Assembly (NCBI GenBank): GCA_016707205.1
Contig: JADJHZ010000009.1
Span: 93,840-157,839, forward strand
DNA: 64,000 nucleotides
Direction of reading: 5' to 3'
Origin: Haliscomenobacter sp.
Lineage (GTDB): Bacteria; Bacteroidota; Bacteroidia; Chitinophagales; Saprospiraceae
Shown here piece after piece: positions 25,501 through 33,023 of this stretch (its first letter is position 1; the number at the start of each line of letters is the position of its first letter). The translations under genes were made by a program, and so were the position numbers. Under the pieces are notes generated by a model. That model ran no database searches. It was not told the DNA's origin and saw only the letters and a list, made by a program, of their open reading frames with translations.

Positions 25501-26287
25501 CTTCTACTCCGGAGTAAGACCGCTCCGCCGTCTTTTGGAAGACAGCAGCGGCATCGGCGATCAATTCGGGTAAGTGCCCCCCGAAAAATCGCTGGGAGGC
25601 CAACTGCTCCTGATCTAAAAACCGGTTATCTTTTACTGCCCCGATCAAAGCGGGGAGGTCGGTATTCATCCATCTTGGAACGCGACGCCTTCTAATTCCA
25701 AACACCAGCGCTTGCGCCGGTGTCGGTGCGTCGATCAGTCCGTCGGGATCGCCCAAATATTCGGCTGCGCGCTCTTTGGAGAGCGGCTGGAAAGAAGATC
25801 CGCTATCTGAAGCAGGTTGCAGGATGACCAAAGCCGGACAGAGTGCGGCTTCCGATACGCGACGGGCAATTAACGCGAGGTCTGCCGCTTCCTGAGGCTG
25901 ACGCGCCGCAAAAGCCGCCACCCCGCCTTCGTCCAGCAAAGGAATCAGGTCGGAATAGCGGGCATCTACGAGGTAAACCAGAAACGGCAGTTTGAATCGG
26001 ATAGCCGTTTGCCAAATCGTTCGTTCCTTCAGAAAAGCCTCTCCGGTCATCCATACAGAAGCCCGGATTCCAGAGAGCGCCAACCCGGCGGCATACCCGA
26101 GTCCGCCGTTGTTCCTGATTAGCCTTTTCCTTCCAAAAAAGTTAACCGGTTCCCCTGCCGCTTCTTCAAATGAACCGGACCACCCTTCCCCGGCAACGGA
26201 TTCCACCGAGCGGATGGCCCTGGCTAATGCCTCGTATTCCTTTGCAATACTTTTGATCATAACTCCTGTTTTATTCCGCCCCTGCAT
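22535..26287 (-). CDS. Giant PFOR-like iron-sulfur protein B, embedded between rnfB and rnfC
   Basis: 1250 residues (an internal ATG at 26,260 is an alternative start). Residues about 10-335 follow domains I-II of pyruvate:ferredoxin oxidoreductase (GLGYAAGLALSG; AARQPQEAADLALIARR) but lack the YPITPSS motif. The gamma domain seems absent. Residues about 520-720 are a two-cluster ferredoxin domain: CTACGACVSVCPHSAI and CNGCGACTAVCPDEAL. Residues about 760-1190 align in pattern with the TPP domain (PVKVVFLDPGTANPD; MRKTFILQSSMADP; FPFLTFRPEKAS), yet no GDG...N metal-binding motif is seen. A charged helix ends the protein. It probably carries electrons rather than oxidising pyruvate (inference). 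Its position between Rnf genes and its ATGA overlap with rnfC link it to the Rnf complex. Confidence 0.8.
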   Translation of the reverse strand: MQGRNKTGVMIKSIAKEYEALARAIRSVESVAGEGWSGSFEEAAGEPVNFFGRKRLIRNNGGLGYAAGLALSGIRASVWMTGEAFLKERTIWQTAIRFKLPFLVYLVDARYSDLIPLLDEGGVAAFAARQPQEAADLALIARRVSEAALCPALVILQPASDSGSSFQPLSKERAAEYLGDPDGLIDAPTPAQALVFGIRRRRVPRWMNTDLPALIGAVKDNRFLDQEQLASQRFFGGHLPELIADAAAVFQKTAERSYSGVEVSASGKPDLWAIGAWDAETSLKEAANRQTKGEHLGVVALRQWAPFPGKEVAQALRQAKSLLVLEPGGSDWLHRQIQKTVETHAKPGGGTAVFTAKTAGSPDQQDLLLAVQHLRKGGTVKQSLVLGTAFSRAKSVSPQHEVLLQAIERAYPGISQEGLAHSDSPKTEGQQRMASKPSWAVRRFRDQGPPYARLTRFFNDTAYFFQTGETREVAADPFQALPLMPAGSASLADWGSAREQIPVFLQNACTACGACVSVCPHSAISSAAMNMESLIKGAADVSSKRGQPLSSLTPMIKNLAKICAQSVADAPDEPADLPVIVEAAFGRVNAQMKLEGEKLEQAQRDIERLEAILSDFPAVFSDELFHQAEAAEKGSGLVFGIAIDPQACNGCGACTAVCPDEALVMRPANQTLRDEESRRFALWEQLPDTPRETVQRLMEIPGQNPIQALYLQREVYASLAGGQPAGQGTEFKSMVHLVCAVAEESRQPAYQQQLKSIREAVDQLTAKVHQSLSDALPKKEFSQLEHALENLHGDKLPLDALLGKLGEGEHLSRVDTQTLQRQMQMIRDLRDLEWLLKEGPSGPGRAKYTLAVGLNEASWPGRYPYNHFAAPVALWQHGLPADAALGLIAGQMRHWLDNVRLIRRGKLEAQGKYQPSLHNPELAALAWENLETEEKEAFPPLILFVGPEAMQSGLAVRLPELFAKDWPVKVVFLDPGTANPDTGFASLQATLAMRKTFILQSSMADPKHLYPGLLEGLQGPVPAFLRLLAPFGTDGVEEDQARTALHTRAFPFLTFRPEKASTYLAAGLSLDGNPQAEADWVGSSIPLPGVQPAEPLTYFLSYADWLRALPDWEGEFTLWTESSGYAVPVRFYLESEPAALKGKVPVVVTETLAPLGFTSWIPSSRVLELTRTVGLQWKTWKEMAGIQALFQSAHSESLEQALLAKHSAELASMREAHETGLKEEQEKWMGEVKVKLRDKLIALSKMKNQA

Positions 26288-26317
26288 TTGAAAAGGCGGA
26301 GCACATCCTGGCAGCTA

Positions 26318-27229
26318 TCAATAATTTCCATACCGTTCTACCCGTCCGACGGGCAGTTCCGATTTGACAGAATCGGCAAATTGCTGTCCTTCAATCCAGA
26401 CGATCGCCTTGGTAGGACAGCGCCGGATAGCATCCGGCTTGGTTAATTCATTCAGGTCGTAATTTACCACGGCCAGATTATTTTTGATTTCGATCACGCC
26501 GGGCAGCGAATCGGCCACGCAGCGTCCGCATGCGGTGCAGGCTACCGAGCATTTCGACTCTGCCAGATCGCCTTCCAGGAGCGATTTGCATTGAACGACG
26601 AGTTTCTGGCTTAAGGGCATGATCTCAAACAGGCTTTTGGGGCAAATCCGAACGCAATCGCCACAAGCAGTACACTTGTCGGCAATCACGGTTGGGAGGC
26701 CGTCCTCATTCATATATAAGGCGTCGAAGTTGCACACTTCGACGCAGTCTCCCAATCCCAGGCAACCCCAGGTACACGATTTGATACCTCCGGTGACGAC
26801 GGATTCTCCGCGGCAGGTGCGAAGTCCGCCGCGGTAGTCGGCCAGGTTGTGGGCTTCGTTTTTTCCGCCGGCGCAAAGGAGGCGGGCCACTCGTTTTTCC
26901 TCCGCCCCTGCATCCACCCCTAAATAGTTAGCAATCCGTTCCACCCCTTCGGCCGAGCTCACGGTGCATTTGGAAGGCGTTACGTCCCCTTTGACCAGCG
27001 CTTCGGCAAAGGCCCGGCATCCCGGCTGCCCGCAAGCGCCGCAGTTGGCATGCGGGAGCATTTCCTCCACCTCGTCGATCCGCGGATCTTCAAAAACACG
27101 CAAGCGCTTGTAGGCAATGGCAATCACGAAGGCAAAGAACACCCCCAGACCCACCAAGATTCCTACTCCGGTAATGAATTCCTGTATCAAAACCCTAATT
27201 TTTAAGTCATTTAAACCAACTCTCTCCAT
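26318..27229 (-). CDS. rnfB: Electron transport complex subunit RnfB (polyferredoxin)
   Basis: I chose the ATG at 27,229 (MERVGLNDLKIRVL), because the longer frame begins at a TTG inside the preceding gene. The 303-residue protein has one membrane helix (GILVGLGVFFAFVIAIAY), the Fe-S domain PHANCGACGQPGCRAFAEAL typical of RnfB, and further four-cysteine motifs: CTWGCLGLGDCVEVC, CTACGDCVRICP and CTACGRCVADS with a distant Cys-Pro. RnfB accepts electrons from soluble ferredoxin and hands them to the Rnf membrane core. Its gene lies between the two PFOR-like proteins, an unusual arrangement. Confidence 0.94.
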   Translation of the reverse strand: MERVGLNDLKIRVLIQEFITGVGILVGLGVFFAFVIAIAYKRLRVFEDPRIDEVEEMLPHANCGACGQPGCRAFAEALVKGDVTPSKCTVSSAEGVERIANYLGVDAGAEEKRVARLLCAGGKNEAHNLADYRGGLRTCRGESVVTGGIKSCTWGCLGLGDCVEVCNFDALYMNEDGLPTVIADKCTACGDCVRICPKSLFEIMPLSQKLVVQCKSLLEGDLAESKCSVACTACGRCVADSLPGVIEIKNNLAVVNYDLNELTKPDAIRRCPTKAIVWIEGQQFADSVKSELPVGRVERYGNY

Positions 27230-27248
27230 AGGCGCCAAGCCGGTTTGC

Positions 27249-29888
27249 CTATTGGAATGGTTTGGCGCGTTCAACCAGTTCTTTCAGGTCCGGATCGTCT
27301 TTTTCCCAAGGGGTTCCCGGGTGGATAATGTTCACCGGGCAGCGTTCAGCCGCTTTCACGATGTCGGCATAGGGCCCTCCCCGGGGATTGGCGACGAAAG
27401 CCTGTTTATCGTCGTTGTATTGGAAGATCTGCCCATTGTTCTCAATGCATTCGTTACAGGAAGTACATAAGGGCGTATCGATCCAGGCATCCACTTCCAT
27501 AGCCTCATCCTTTACCGGTGCTGCGGGCAGGGGCGCAGGGGCGGCATTCGCCATCGCTGCCGGTTTAGCAGCCGGTTCGGTTGGGGCTGGAGCTTTTTCT
27601 GCCTGCGCTTCGGGCGCCGGAGCGGAGGTCGCAGCCGCAGGACGGGGCCTTTCGGTGGTTTTTCCCGTAAAGCTCAAGCCTTCCAGATCCAATCCCAGCA
27701 GCGCGGAAGCCAGCTTGTCCATCGCTTCTTCCACAGCGGCAGTTTGAGCTTCGGCCAAAGCGGTTTGTTGTTCGGACCTCACCTGAGCCAGGCGCTTCTG
27801 GAAATCGCTTTCCAACTCCTTTGCCTTTTTCTCAACGGCCCGCTCAGCATGATAGCTGTGGATACCGGCGTTTTCCTGGAGGTATTTCCAAAAGTCGAGG
27901 CGCTGCCGCACTATTTCTACCAAAGGCCAGGCTACGGCCGCTTTATGGAGATGGTTATCCTGGTCGGCAACCCAAATAAATGGCGCCTTGGAGGCATTTT
28001 CTTTTGGAGAAAGCGTCAGGAACTGGGCCAGCGGGATCAGGTCGGCATGCCAAAACCTGGGCGGAACCAGATGGAAGTGCGAAGCGAAGGCGCCCACCGC
28101 ACAGGCATAATCCGCATAGGTGAAGGCAACCACTTCGGAAGCCGTTCCCGTTTTTCCGGTTTTATATTCCAGGGAATGGGTAGGCCAATTGCTTTCCGGC
28201 TCGGGATTCTGAACCAGGCTGAACCGGCTTCCCCAATTAGGTCCTTTGCCGGGATGATAGGAAACCCCTGAAAATTCGCGGCCTTCAACGGCGGCCAGCG
28301 TGTTCAGGTATCCTTTGTCTCCGGTATTGTCGCCGGCAACGCCTGCACTGGTGAGGTAGAAGAAAGCCGGCATATTGCCCACAAAACCTTCCCGAAATCC
28401 GTCCAGCAAAGCAAAGGGGTCCAAAGCCGCCGTTTGTAGCACATACGCGTTGCGATGGGCAATAGCCAGGGCTGCAGGTTCGGGCCGGTAAGCCATTCCT
28501 TTGCCTGTGTTTCCTTGTTCGGGAAGCGCAACGATCTTCACCGGAATATTAGAAGCCAGGCATTGGGAAAACGCTTGCAGCGAACTACCCATCAACCCTT
28601 CTGCTTCCAGAAATAAGACCACCGGCGTACAGAGGGCCATTTCTTCATCGGAGAACATCTTCCAATTGAAATGCACAAACCAATCGTCGTGAAGATCCGG
28701 CTGGTAATGGTTTTCCAGTTCCAACTGGGCGATCCGAAGGGCTTTGAGCGGTTGAGCCGCCTCGGCCATGGATTCGTCAAACAAGACTGCGGCTGCGGCG
28801 AAGACTTCCCCCGGCTCAACGACCTTTAAGGTGGCTGCACCGAACTGCTGTCCCCAGTTAAAAACCGACTTTTCGTGGAAGGTTCGGCTTAATGCCATCA
28901 GTCCGCTTTTTCCACAAAGGGAAGTTTCGGCCCCTTCCAGGACCAGAAGTACCTGCTCCAGACGCTGAAAACGCGACTTCGAAAGGTCGGCGGCGCCTGC
29001 ATCCGGAAGAACCTCAGACAGCGCGTCAAAATTGACAAAGCTGCCAGCAAAATCCAAGCCTTGTTTTAACTGTCCCGCCTCTTTGGCATCGGGAAGTTTT
29101 TGCTTTTCAATAGCGACCAGATCGCGCAAGGCAGGCAAAATGGGCCTCAGTTGGCTGCGGAGTTTTTCGGTGCGGTCCCGCTGGTTTTCTTCCAGGAATG
29201 CTGCCAGCAGGTTCAGGGGGGTATTTTGAGAGAACGGAACGACCATACCCCCGGCAGGTAGTTGCTTTTGTAACTTATTCAGATCCCCTGAGAAGACCAG
29301 CGCCTCTACCCCTTTAAGTTGAAGCTCTTTTTGGATTTCCTGGGCGGCGTCTTCCCAGAGCGGGCCGGCTTTAAAAGCCTCGCCCGCCACGCTCAGTTTG
29401 AGGCGAATAATACGTTCCAGCCTGGACAAATTGGCTTTCAGCACAGCGCCTTCATCTTCCCCAGGGGCGATGGCGCGAGCCGCATCTTCCAGAAGCATTC
29501 CAACCGTTTGGTATCCGTCGGCAGGAAAGCCAGGCATTTTAGCGTACGTTTCCTTGTCGGGTATCCAAAGCGGATACGCGGTGTGCAGCGGAGAAGCTTC
29601 CAGGTACGGAGCGAGCAAAGCCGAAGTAAACCGGACGCCTTTAGGCAGGCCGCCCCCTTTAGCAGTGCGGAAAAACGCGCGCAACACCCGCCAGTAGGCC
29701 CGCCGCTCCTCTTCGGCGGCGGAAGCCTCCTCTGCCAGGGAAAGCGGTTTCATTTTAGACTTGCGGAAGATTTCCGGCGCCAGGTCCGGATTTAAACCAA
29801 CGGGCTGGGACAGCGACGCCCCTTTGCGTTCGCCTTCCCGAAGGCCTTCGCCGGAGTCCATCCGGCTGGGAGAAGATACGTTCATCAT
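27249..29888 (-). CDS. PFOR-like protein A with degenerate TPP domain and C-terminal ferredoxin
   Basis: 879 residues. Residues about 390-620 follow the pattern of the PFOR TPP domain: VVLFLEAEGLMGSSLQ, IPVKIVALPEQGNTGKGM (keeping only an NTG trace of the usual NTGGQ), ALAIAHRNAYVLQTAALDP and FSGVSYHPGKGPNWGSRFSL. The GDG metal site is not seen. A coiled coil (about 690-760) and an Ala/Pro-rich linker lead to a single-cluster ferredoxin domain (CTSCNECIENNG ... RCPVNIIHPG). The middle part aligns by eye with the C-terminal half of the 1250-residue protein, so the two look like paralogues. It starts 30 bp after korB and ends 20 bp before rnfB, so it likely bridges the oxidoreductase and Rnf (inference). 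Confidence 0.78.
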   Translation of the reverse strand: MMNVSSPSRMDSGEGLREGERKGASLSQPVGLNPDLAPEIFRKSKMKPLSLAEEASAAEEERRAYWRVLRAFFRTAKGGGLPKGVRFTSALLAPYLEASPLHTAYPLWIPDKETYAKMPGFPADGYQTVGMLLEDAARAIAPGEDEGAVLKANLSRLERIIRLKLSVAGEAFKAGPLWEDAAQEIQKELQLKGVEALVFSGDLNKLQKQLPAGGMVVPFSQNTPLNLLAAFLEENQRDRTEKLRSQLRPILPALRDLVAIEKQKLPDAKEAGQLKQGLDFAGSFVNFDALSEVLPDAGAADLSKSRFQRLEQVLLVLEGAETSLCGKSGLMALSRTFHEKSVFNWGQQFGAATLKVVEPGEVFAAAAVLFDESMAEAAQPLKALRIAQLELENHYQPDLHDDWFVHFNWKMFSDEEMALCTPVVLFLEAEGLMGSSLQAFSQCLASNIPVKIVALPEQGNTGKGMAYRPEPAALAIAHRNAYVLQTAALDPFALLDGFREGFVGNMPAFFYLTSAGVAGDNTGDKGYLNTLAAVEGREFSGVSYHPGKGPNWGSRFSLVQNPEPESNWPTHSLEYKTGKTGTASEVVAFTYADYACAVGAFASHFHLVPPRFWHADLIPLAQFLTLSPKENASKAPFIWVADQDNHLHKAAVAWPLVEIVRQRLDFWKYLQENAGIHSYHAERAVEKKAKELESDFQKRLAQVRSEQQTALAEAQTAAVEEAMDKLASALLGLDLEGLSFTGKTTERPRPAAATSAPAPEAQAEKAPAPTEPAAKPAAMANAAPAPLPAAPVKDEAMEVDAWIDTPLCTSCNECIENNGQIFQYNDDKQAFVANPRGGPYADIVKAAERCPVNIIHPGTPWEKDDPDLKELVERAKPFQ

Positions 29889-29918
29889 GCCATTAAGTTT
29901 TCCAAAAATCCTCAGGAA

Positions 29919-30878
29919 TTACACTGCAAAACGGTCGAGTTCTGCATTGATCGCGGCCAGTTTTTTTTCGGGTGTATATCCCAGGTTGTGCGCTCCGTAG
30001 AGATCGTAGCGCAACGCGCCGGGGTCGCGATAGAACAAGCCGAGGTAAATAAAATCGTCGCTTTGAGCCAGGGCTCTGGCGGCATTGATATTGGTAGGAT
30101 CGTGCAGTTTCGCATTGCGAAAAATCCGCTGGGTGGCCTCATCCGGAACAATCCCGTTGGGATCCTGAAGCAGGCAGTAATGGTCGCGGCTGGAGGTTTT
30201 TTCTTCTGCGAGGTCCGGCAAGAACTTCGGGCAGCGCATGCTGATCTTCACAAAAGAAAATCCTTTGTGAGCATGAGCGGCTTTGATCGTGGCATACAAG
30301 TGCCCGGGAATCCAGTCCACGGTCTGCGCGACAAAAGACGCGTTAGAAACCCCCAGGGTAGTCTGGATGGGGTCGATCGGCGGAAGGACCGATCCATAAG
30401 GGTGCGTATTGGAAACGGTGCCCATACGCGAGGTGGGTGAGGTTTGCTTTTTGGTCATCCCGTAGATTTGGTTATCAAAAAGCAGTACCGTGATATCCAG
30501 ATTGTAGCGAATGGCATGGATCCAGTGCCCTGCCCCGATCGAGCAGCAATCGCCGTCGCCGGTTACGACAAACACGTGGAGGTCTGGCCTGCGAAATTTC
30601 ACCCCGCTCGCTACGGGGAACGCTCTCCCGTGCAGGCCGTGAAACCCGTAAGTATCCATATAATGCGGGAAACGGCTGGAGCAGCCGATACCCGACACGA
30701 AAACGGTTTTTTCCGGAGGGAGCTGTTCTTCAACGCACAATTTCTGTACCGCAGCCAGCACGGCGTGATCGCCGCAACCGGGGCACCACCGCGCCTGCCC
30801 TTTTTGGTAGTCGCAGGCTTCAAAATGCTTATCTTCCAGATCCAGGTGAAATTCAGAGATTAAGGACGACATGGGCAT
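29919..30878 (-). CDS. korB: 2-oxoacid:ferredoxin oxidoreductase beta subunit
   Basis: 319 residues, the thiamine-diphosphate subunit. It has the iron-sulfur/TPP start ARWCPGCGDHAVLAAVQ, the second cysteine motif in VSGIGCSSRFPHYM, and the metal-binding GDGDCCSIGAGHWIHAIRYN followed by DNQIYGMTKKQTSPTS. All TPP residues look intact, in contrast to the PFOR-like proteins downstream. Family members with this size and a fused alpha-gamma partner mostly act on 2-oxoglutarate, making succinyl-CoA and reduced ferredoxin. The start overlaps the korA stop (TAATG), so the subunits are translationally coupled. Confidence 0.92.
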   Translation of the reverse strand: MPMSSLISEFHLDLEDKHFEACDYQKGQARWCPGCGDHAVLAAVQKLCVEEQLPPEKTVFVSGIGCSSRFPHYMDTYGFHGLHGRAFPVASGVKFRRPDLHVFVVTGDGDCCSIGAGHWIHAIRYNLDITVLLFDNQIYGMTKKQTSPTSRMGTVSNTHPYGSVLPPIDPIQTTLGVSNASFVAQTVDWIPGHLYATIKAAHAHKGFSFVKISMRCPKFLPDLAEEKTSSRDHYCLLQDPNGIVPDEATQRIFRNAKLHDPTNINAARALAQSDDFIYLGLFYRDPGALRYDLYGAHNLGYTPEKKLAAINAELDRFAV

Positions 30879-32758
30879 TAATTTTCAAGGTTCAATACGC
30901 GGGTGATCATCTCCAGGATTTTCTTTGGCCTAAGCGGGTGCCCGTGGACGTTGGAAAAACAATCCACGTCCGTCAGCGTATGCGCCCGAAGCAGCCAGGC
31001 CAGTTGGGAATACCGCCGGTTTTCCGAAGTAATCAGCGGATCATTCGGATCGTCGCTATAATTGATCTCTACCGTTATTACGTGTTCGAAGCGGGAGAAG
31101 ATTTCTTTCAAACCCGGTTCCATCGGACTCAGGAAATGCAGGTGAATCGCAGACACCTTAGCGCCCTTCGCCCTGGCCTGATCAACCGCCTCTTCGATAG
31201 CTCCCCGGGTGGAGCCCCACCCTACCAGGAGCAACTCCCCGCTTTCGTCGCCATATACAGCAGGCGGTTTCAGGGATCTTCCGAAAGCGGCCAGCTTCCT
31301 GGAGCGCATAGCCGAAGATTGCTGGTTATTTTCCGGAGTATAGGCCACTTTGGCTTCCGGCGTATGCGCCAAACCCGTCAGGGTGTACATGCCGCCTTCC
31401 TGCCCCGGGATCGGGCGCTTGCTGATCCCGGTCTGAGAATCCCATTGATACGGTTTCAGGCCGGAAGGCCAGGGGCTTTGATCAATGGGGCCAGCCAGCC
31501 ACTCCGCCTGCAACTTGGGTCTTGGGAACGGTTGTACTCCGGTGGCCAGATTGGCATCCGAAAGGATGAACACCGGAATGCGAAACGCCTCCGCTATCTT
31601 TCTGGCCAGAATCACGAACTGGAAGCACTCTTCAATCGTTGCCGGCGCCAGAACGATTTTTGGCGTATCCCCTGGCTGACCATACAGGACGGCCAGTAAA
31701 TCGCTCTGCTCCACTTTGGTAGGCAGACCAGTCGATGGCCCGCCCCGCTGCACGTCGATAATAACCAGCGGCAATTCGGCCATTACGGCCAGCCCGATAA
31801 ACTCGGTTTTCAGCGCCAACCCTGGGCCCGAAGTGATCGTCACCGGGGTCTTACCGGCGTACGCGGCGCCAATGGCGAATCCGATGGCCGCGATCTCGTC
31901 TTCTGCCTGGTGGACAATCCCTCCCAGGTTATCCATATATTCCGCCAAATGGTGGGTAGTAGACGTAGCTGGCGTGATCGGATACATCGAACACACTTCA
32001 ATCCCGGCAGCGGAAATTCCAAAACTCAGCGCTTCGTTGCCGTTCATGACGACCAATTCCTCATCGGTGGCAATGGCGGGTATGGTAAATTGGAAATCGA
32101 GGTTTTCCTCCGACCAGGCATAGCCGGCTCGGAGGAGTTCCAGGTTGTTGTCTATTACTTTTTGGTTCTTGGTGCGGAAGGTATGCCGCACCTGGGCTTC
32201 GGCTCGCGCCATATCCCGGTCGTAAATAAAGCAAAGCATCCCCAGGACCCACATGTTCTTGCCCTTTTTGGGGTCGGAGACGAATTTCAGGCACTCCTCC
32301 TCCATCGGGATCTCGTATACCTTGTAGCCCAGGCGGTTAAAATCGTCTATGGCGTTGGCATAACTGGAGCGAATATCCTGGGAGTCGTGGCGCGCCCATT
32401 TGCTTTCGATGAGCATAATGGTCCCTTCCTGAAGTTCGTTGCGCTCAATACGGGTATAGGGCACAATTTCATTCAGCGCTACGATCAGATCGACCTCGTC
32501 CCCTGAATTGGTAATCTTTTCCGCGCCCAAGCGGATTCGAATGCCGGAAGTCCCCTCTTTGGTCCGGGCCGGCGGTTGGATATCCGCAGGGATAATTTCT
32601 ACGGTCCAGACCCCATTGCCCATTTTTGCAGAAATGGCGCCAAAACTCTGACCTGCTTTTTGCGCCCCCTCTCCCGAATCGCTGACAATCTCCACAATGT
32701 GCTGCCTGATTGTCTGTTTCTGGATTCGTTCGGGGGCGGTTCGCGCTGTTTTTTCCAT
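30878..32758 (-). CDS. korA: 2-oxoacid:ferredoxin oxidoreductase, fused gamma-alpha subunit
   Basis: 626 residues. The first 200 form the gamma domain (GEGAQKAGQSFGAISAKMG; GTSGIRIRLGAEKI), followed by the alpha domain with the CoA/pyrimidine motif EVCSMYPITPATSTTHHLAE, the IVHQAEDEIAAIGFAIGAA region and the substrate loop TSGPGLALKTEFIGLA. The gamma-alpha fusion with a small separate beta subunit is the KorAB pattern of 2-oxoglutarate:ferredoxin oxidoreductases. It is the first gene of the minus-strand Kor-Rnf run; no convincing promoter box was found in the 265 bp upstream. Substrate choice between 2-oxoglutarate and other 2-oxoacids is not settled by sequence. Confidence 0.92.
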   Translation of the reverse strand: MEKTARTAPERIQKQTIRQHIVEIVSDSGEGAQKAGQSFGAISAKMGNGVWTVEIIPADIQPPARTKEGTSGIRIRLGAEKITNSGDEVDLIVALNEIVPYTRIERNELQEGTIMLIESKWARHDSQDIRSSYANAIDDFNRLGYKVYEIPMEEECLKFVSDPKKGKNMWVLGMLCFIYDRDMARAEAQVRHTFRTKNQKVIDNNLELLRAGYAWSEENLDFQFTIPAIATDEELVVMNGNEALSFGISAAGIEVCSMYPITPATSTTHHLAEYMDNLGGIVHQAEDEIAAIGFAIGAAYAGKTPVTITSGPGLALKTEFIGLAVMAELPLVIIDVQRGGPSTGLPTKVEQSDLLAVLYGQPGDTPKIVLAPATIEECFQFVILARKIAEAFRIPVFILSDANLATGVQPFPRPKLQAEWLAGPIDQSPWPSGLKPYQWDSQTGISKRPIPGQEGGMYTLTGLAHTPEAKVAYTPENNQQSSAMRSRKLAAFGRSLKPPAVYGDESGELLLVGWGSTRGAIEEAVDQARAKGAKVSAIHLHFLSPMEPGLKEIFSRFEHVITVEINYSDDPNDPLITSENRRYSQLAWLLRAHTLTDVDCFSNVHGHPLRPKKILEMITRVLNLEN

Positions 32759-32909
32759 AATTCCGGCTTTTTAACCCATTTATTGGCCGGATACATGATG
32801 TTGTAGCCGAACCTCCGGCTGATCCTGCCAATATTTAGGCTAAAATTTGGGAAAAGCCAGGGACCCGCCAATGACAGATGTCAGTAGGGGGGTGATTTAT
32901 GTCATGAGA

Positions 32910-33012
32910 GGATGTAAAGGACTAAGAGGATGTAGAGGATGGAAAGGACTAAGAGGATGTAGAGGATGTAAAGGATGAAAAGGATGTAGAGGATCTAGCC
33001 TACATCCCTCAT
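32910..33012. repeat. Tandem AGGATGTAG/AGGACTAAG repeats between rmlB and korA
   Basis: About eleven imperfect 9-bp units (aggatgtag, aggatgtaa, aggactaag, aggatgaaa) in a row, followed by a short reverse-complement stretch (cctacatccctcatcc), allowing a hairpin. The unit differs from the GCGAGGTT family elsewhere in the window, but its placement in a gap between same-strand genes is the same. The rest of the 265-bp gap shows no gene. Confidence 0.75.
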
Positions 33013-33023
33013 CCTTTACTTCC

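Noticed and set aside
22535..26287. Genuine pyruvate:ferredoxin oxidoreductase
   Set aside because: The YPITP and GDG...N thiamine motifs are not found and the gamma domain seems absent, so I call it PFOR-like only.
27230..27274. TTG start giving RnfB 15 extra residues
   Set aside because: It lies inside the end of the preceding gene; the ATG at 27,229 gives a normal RnfB start.
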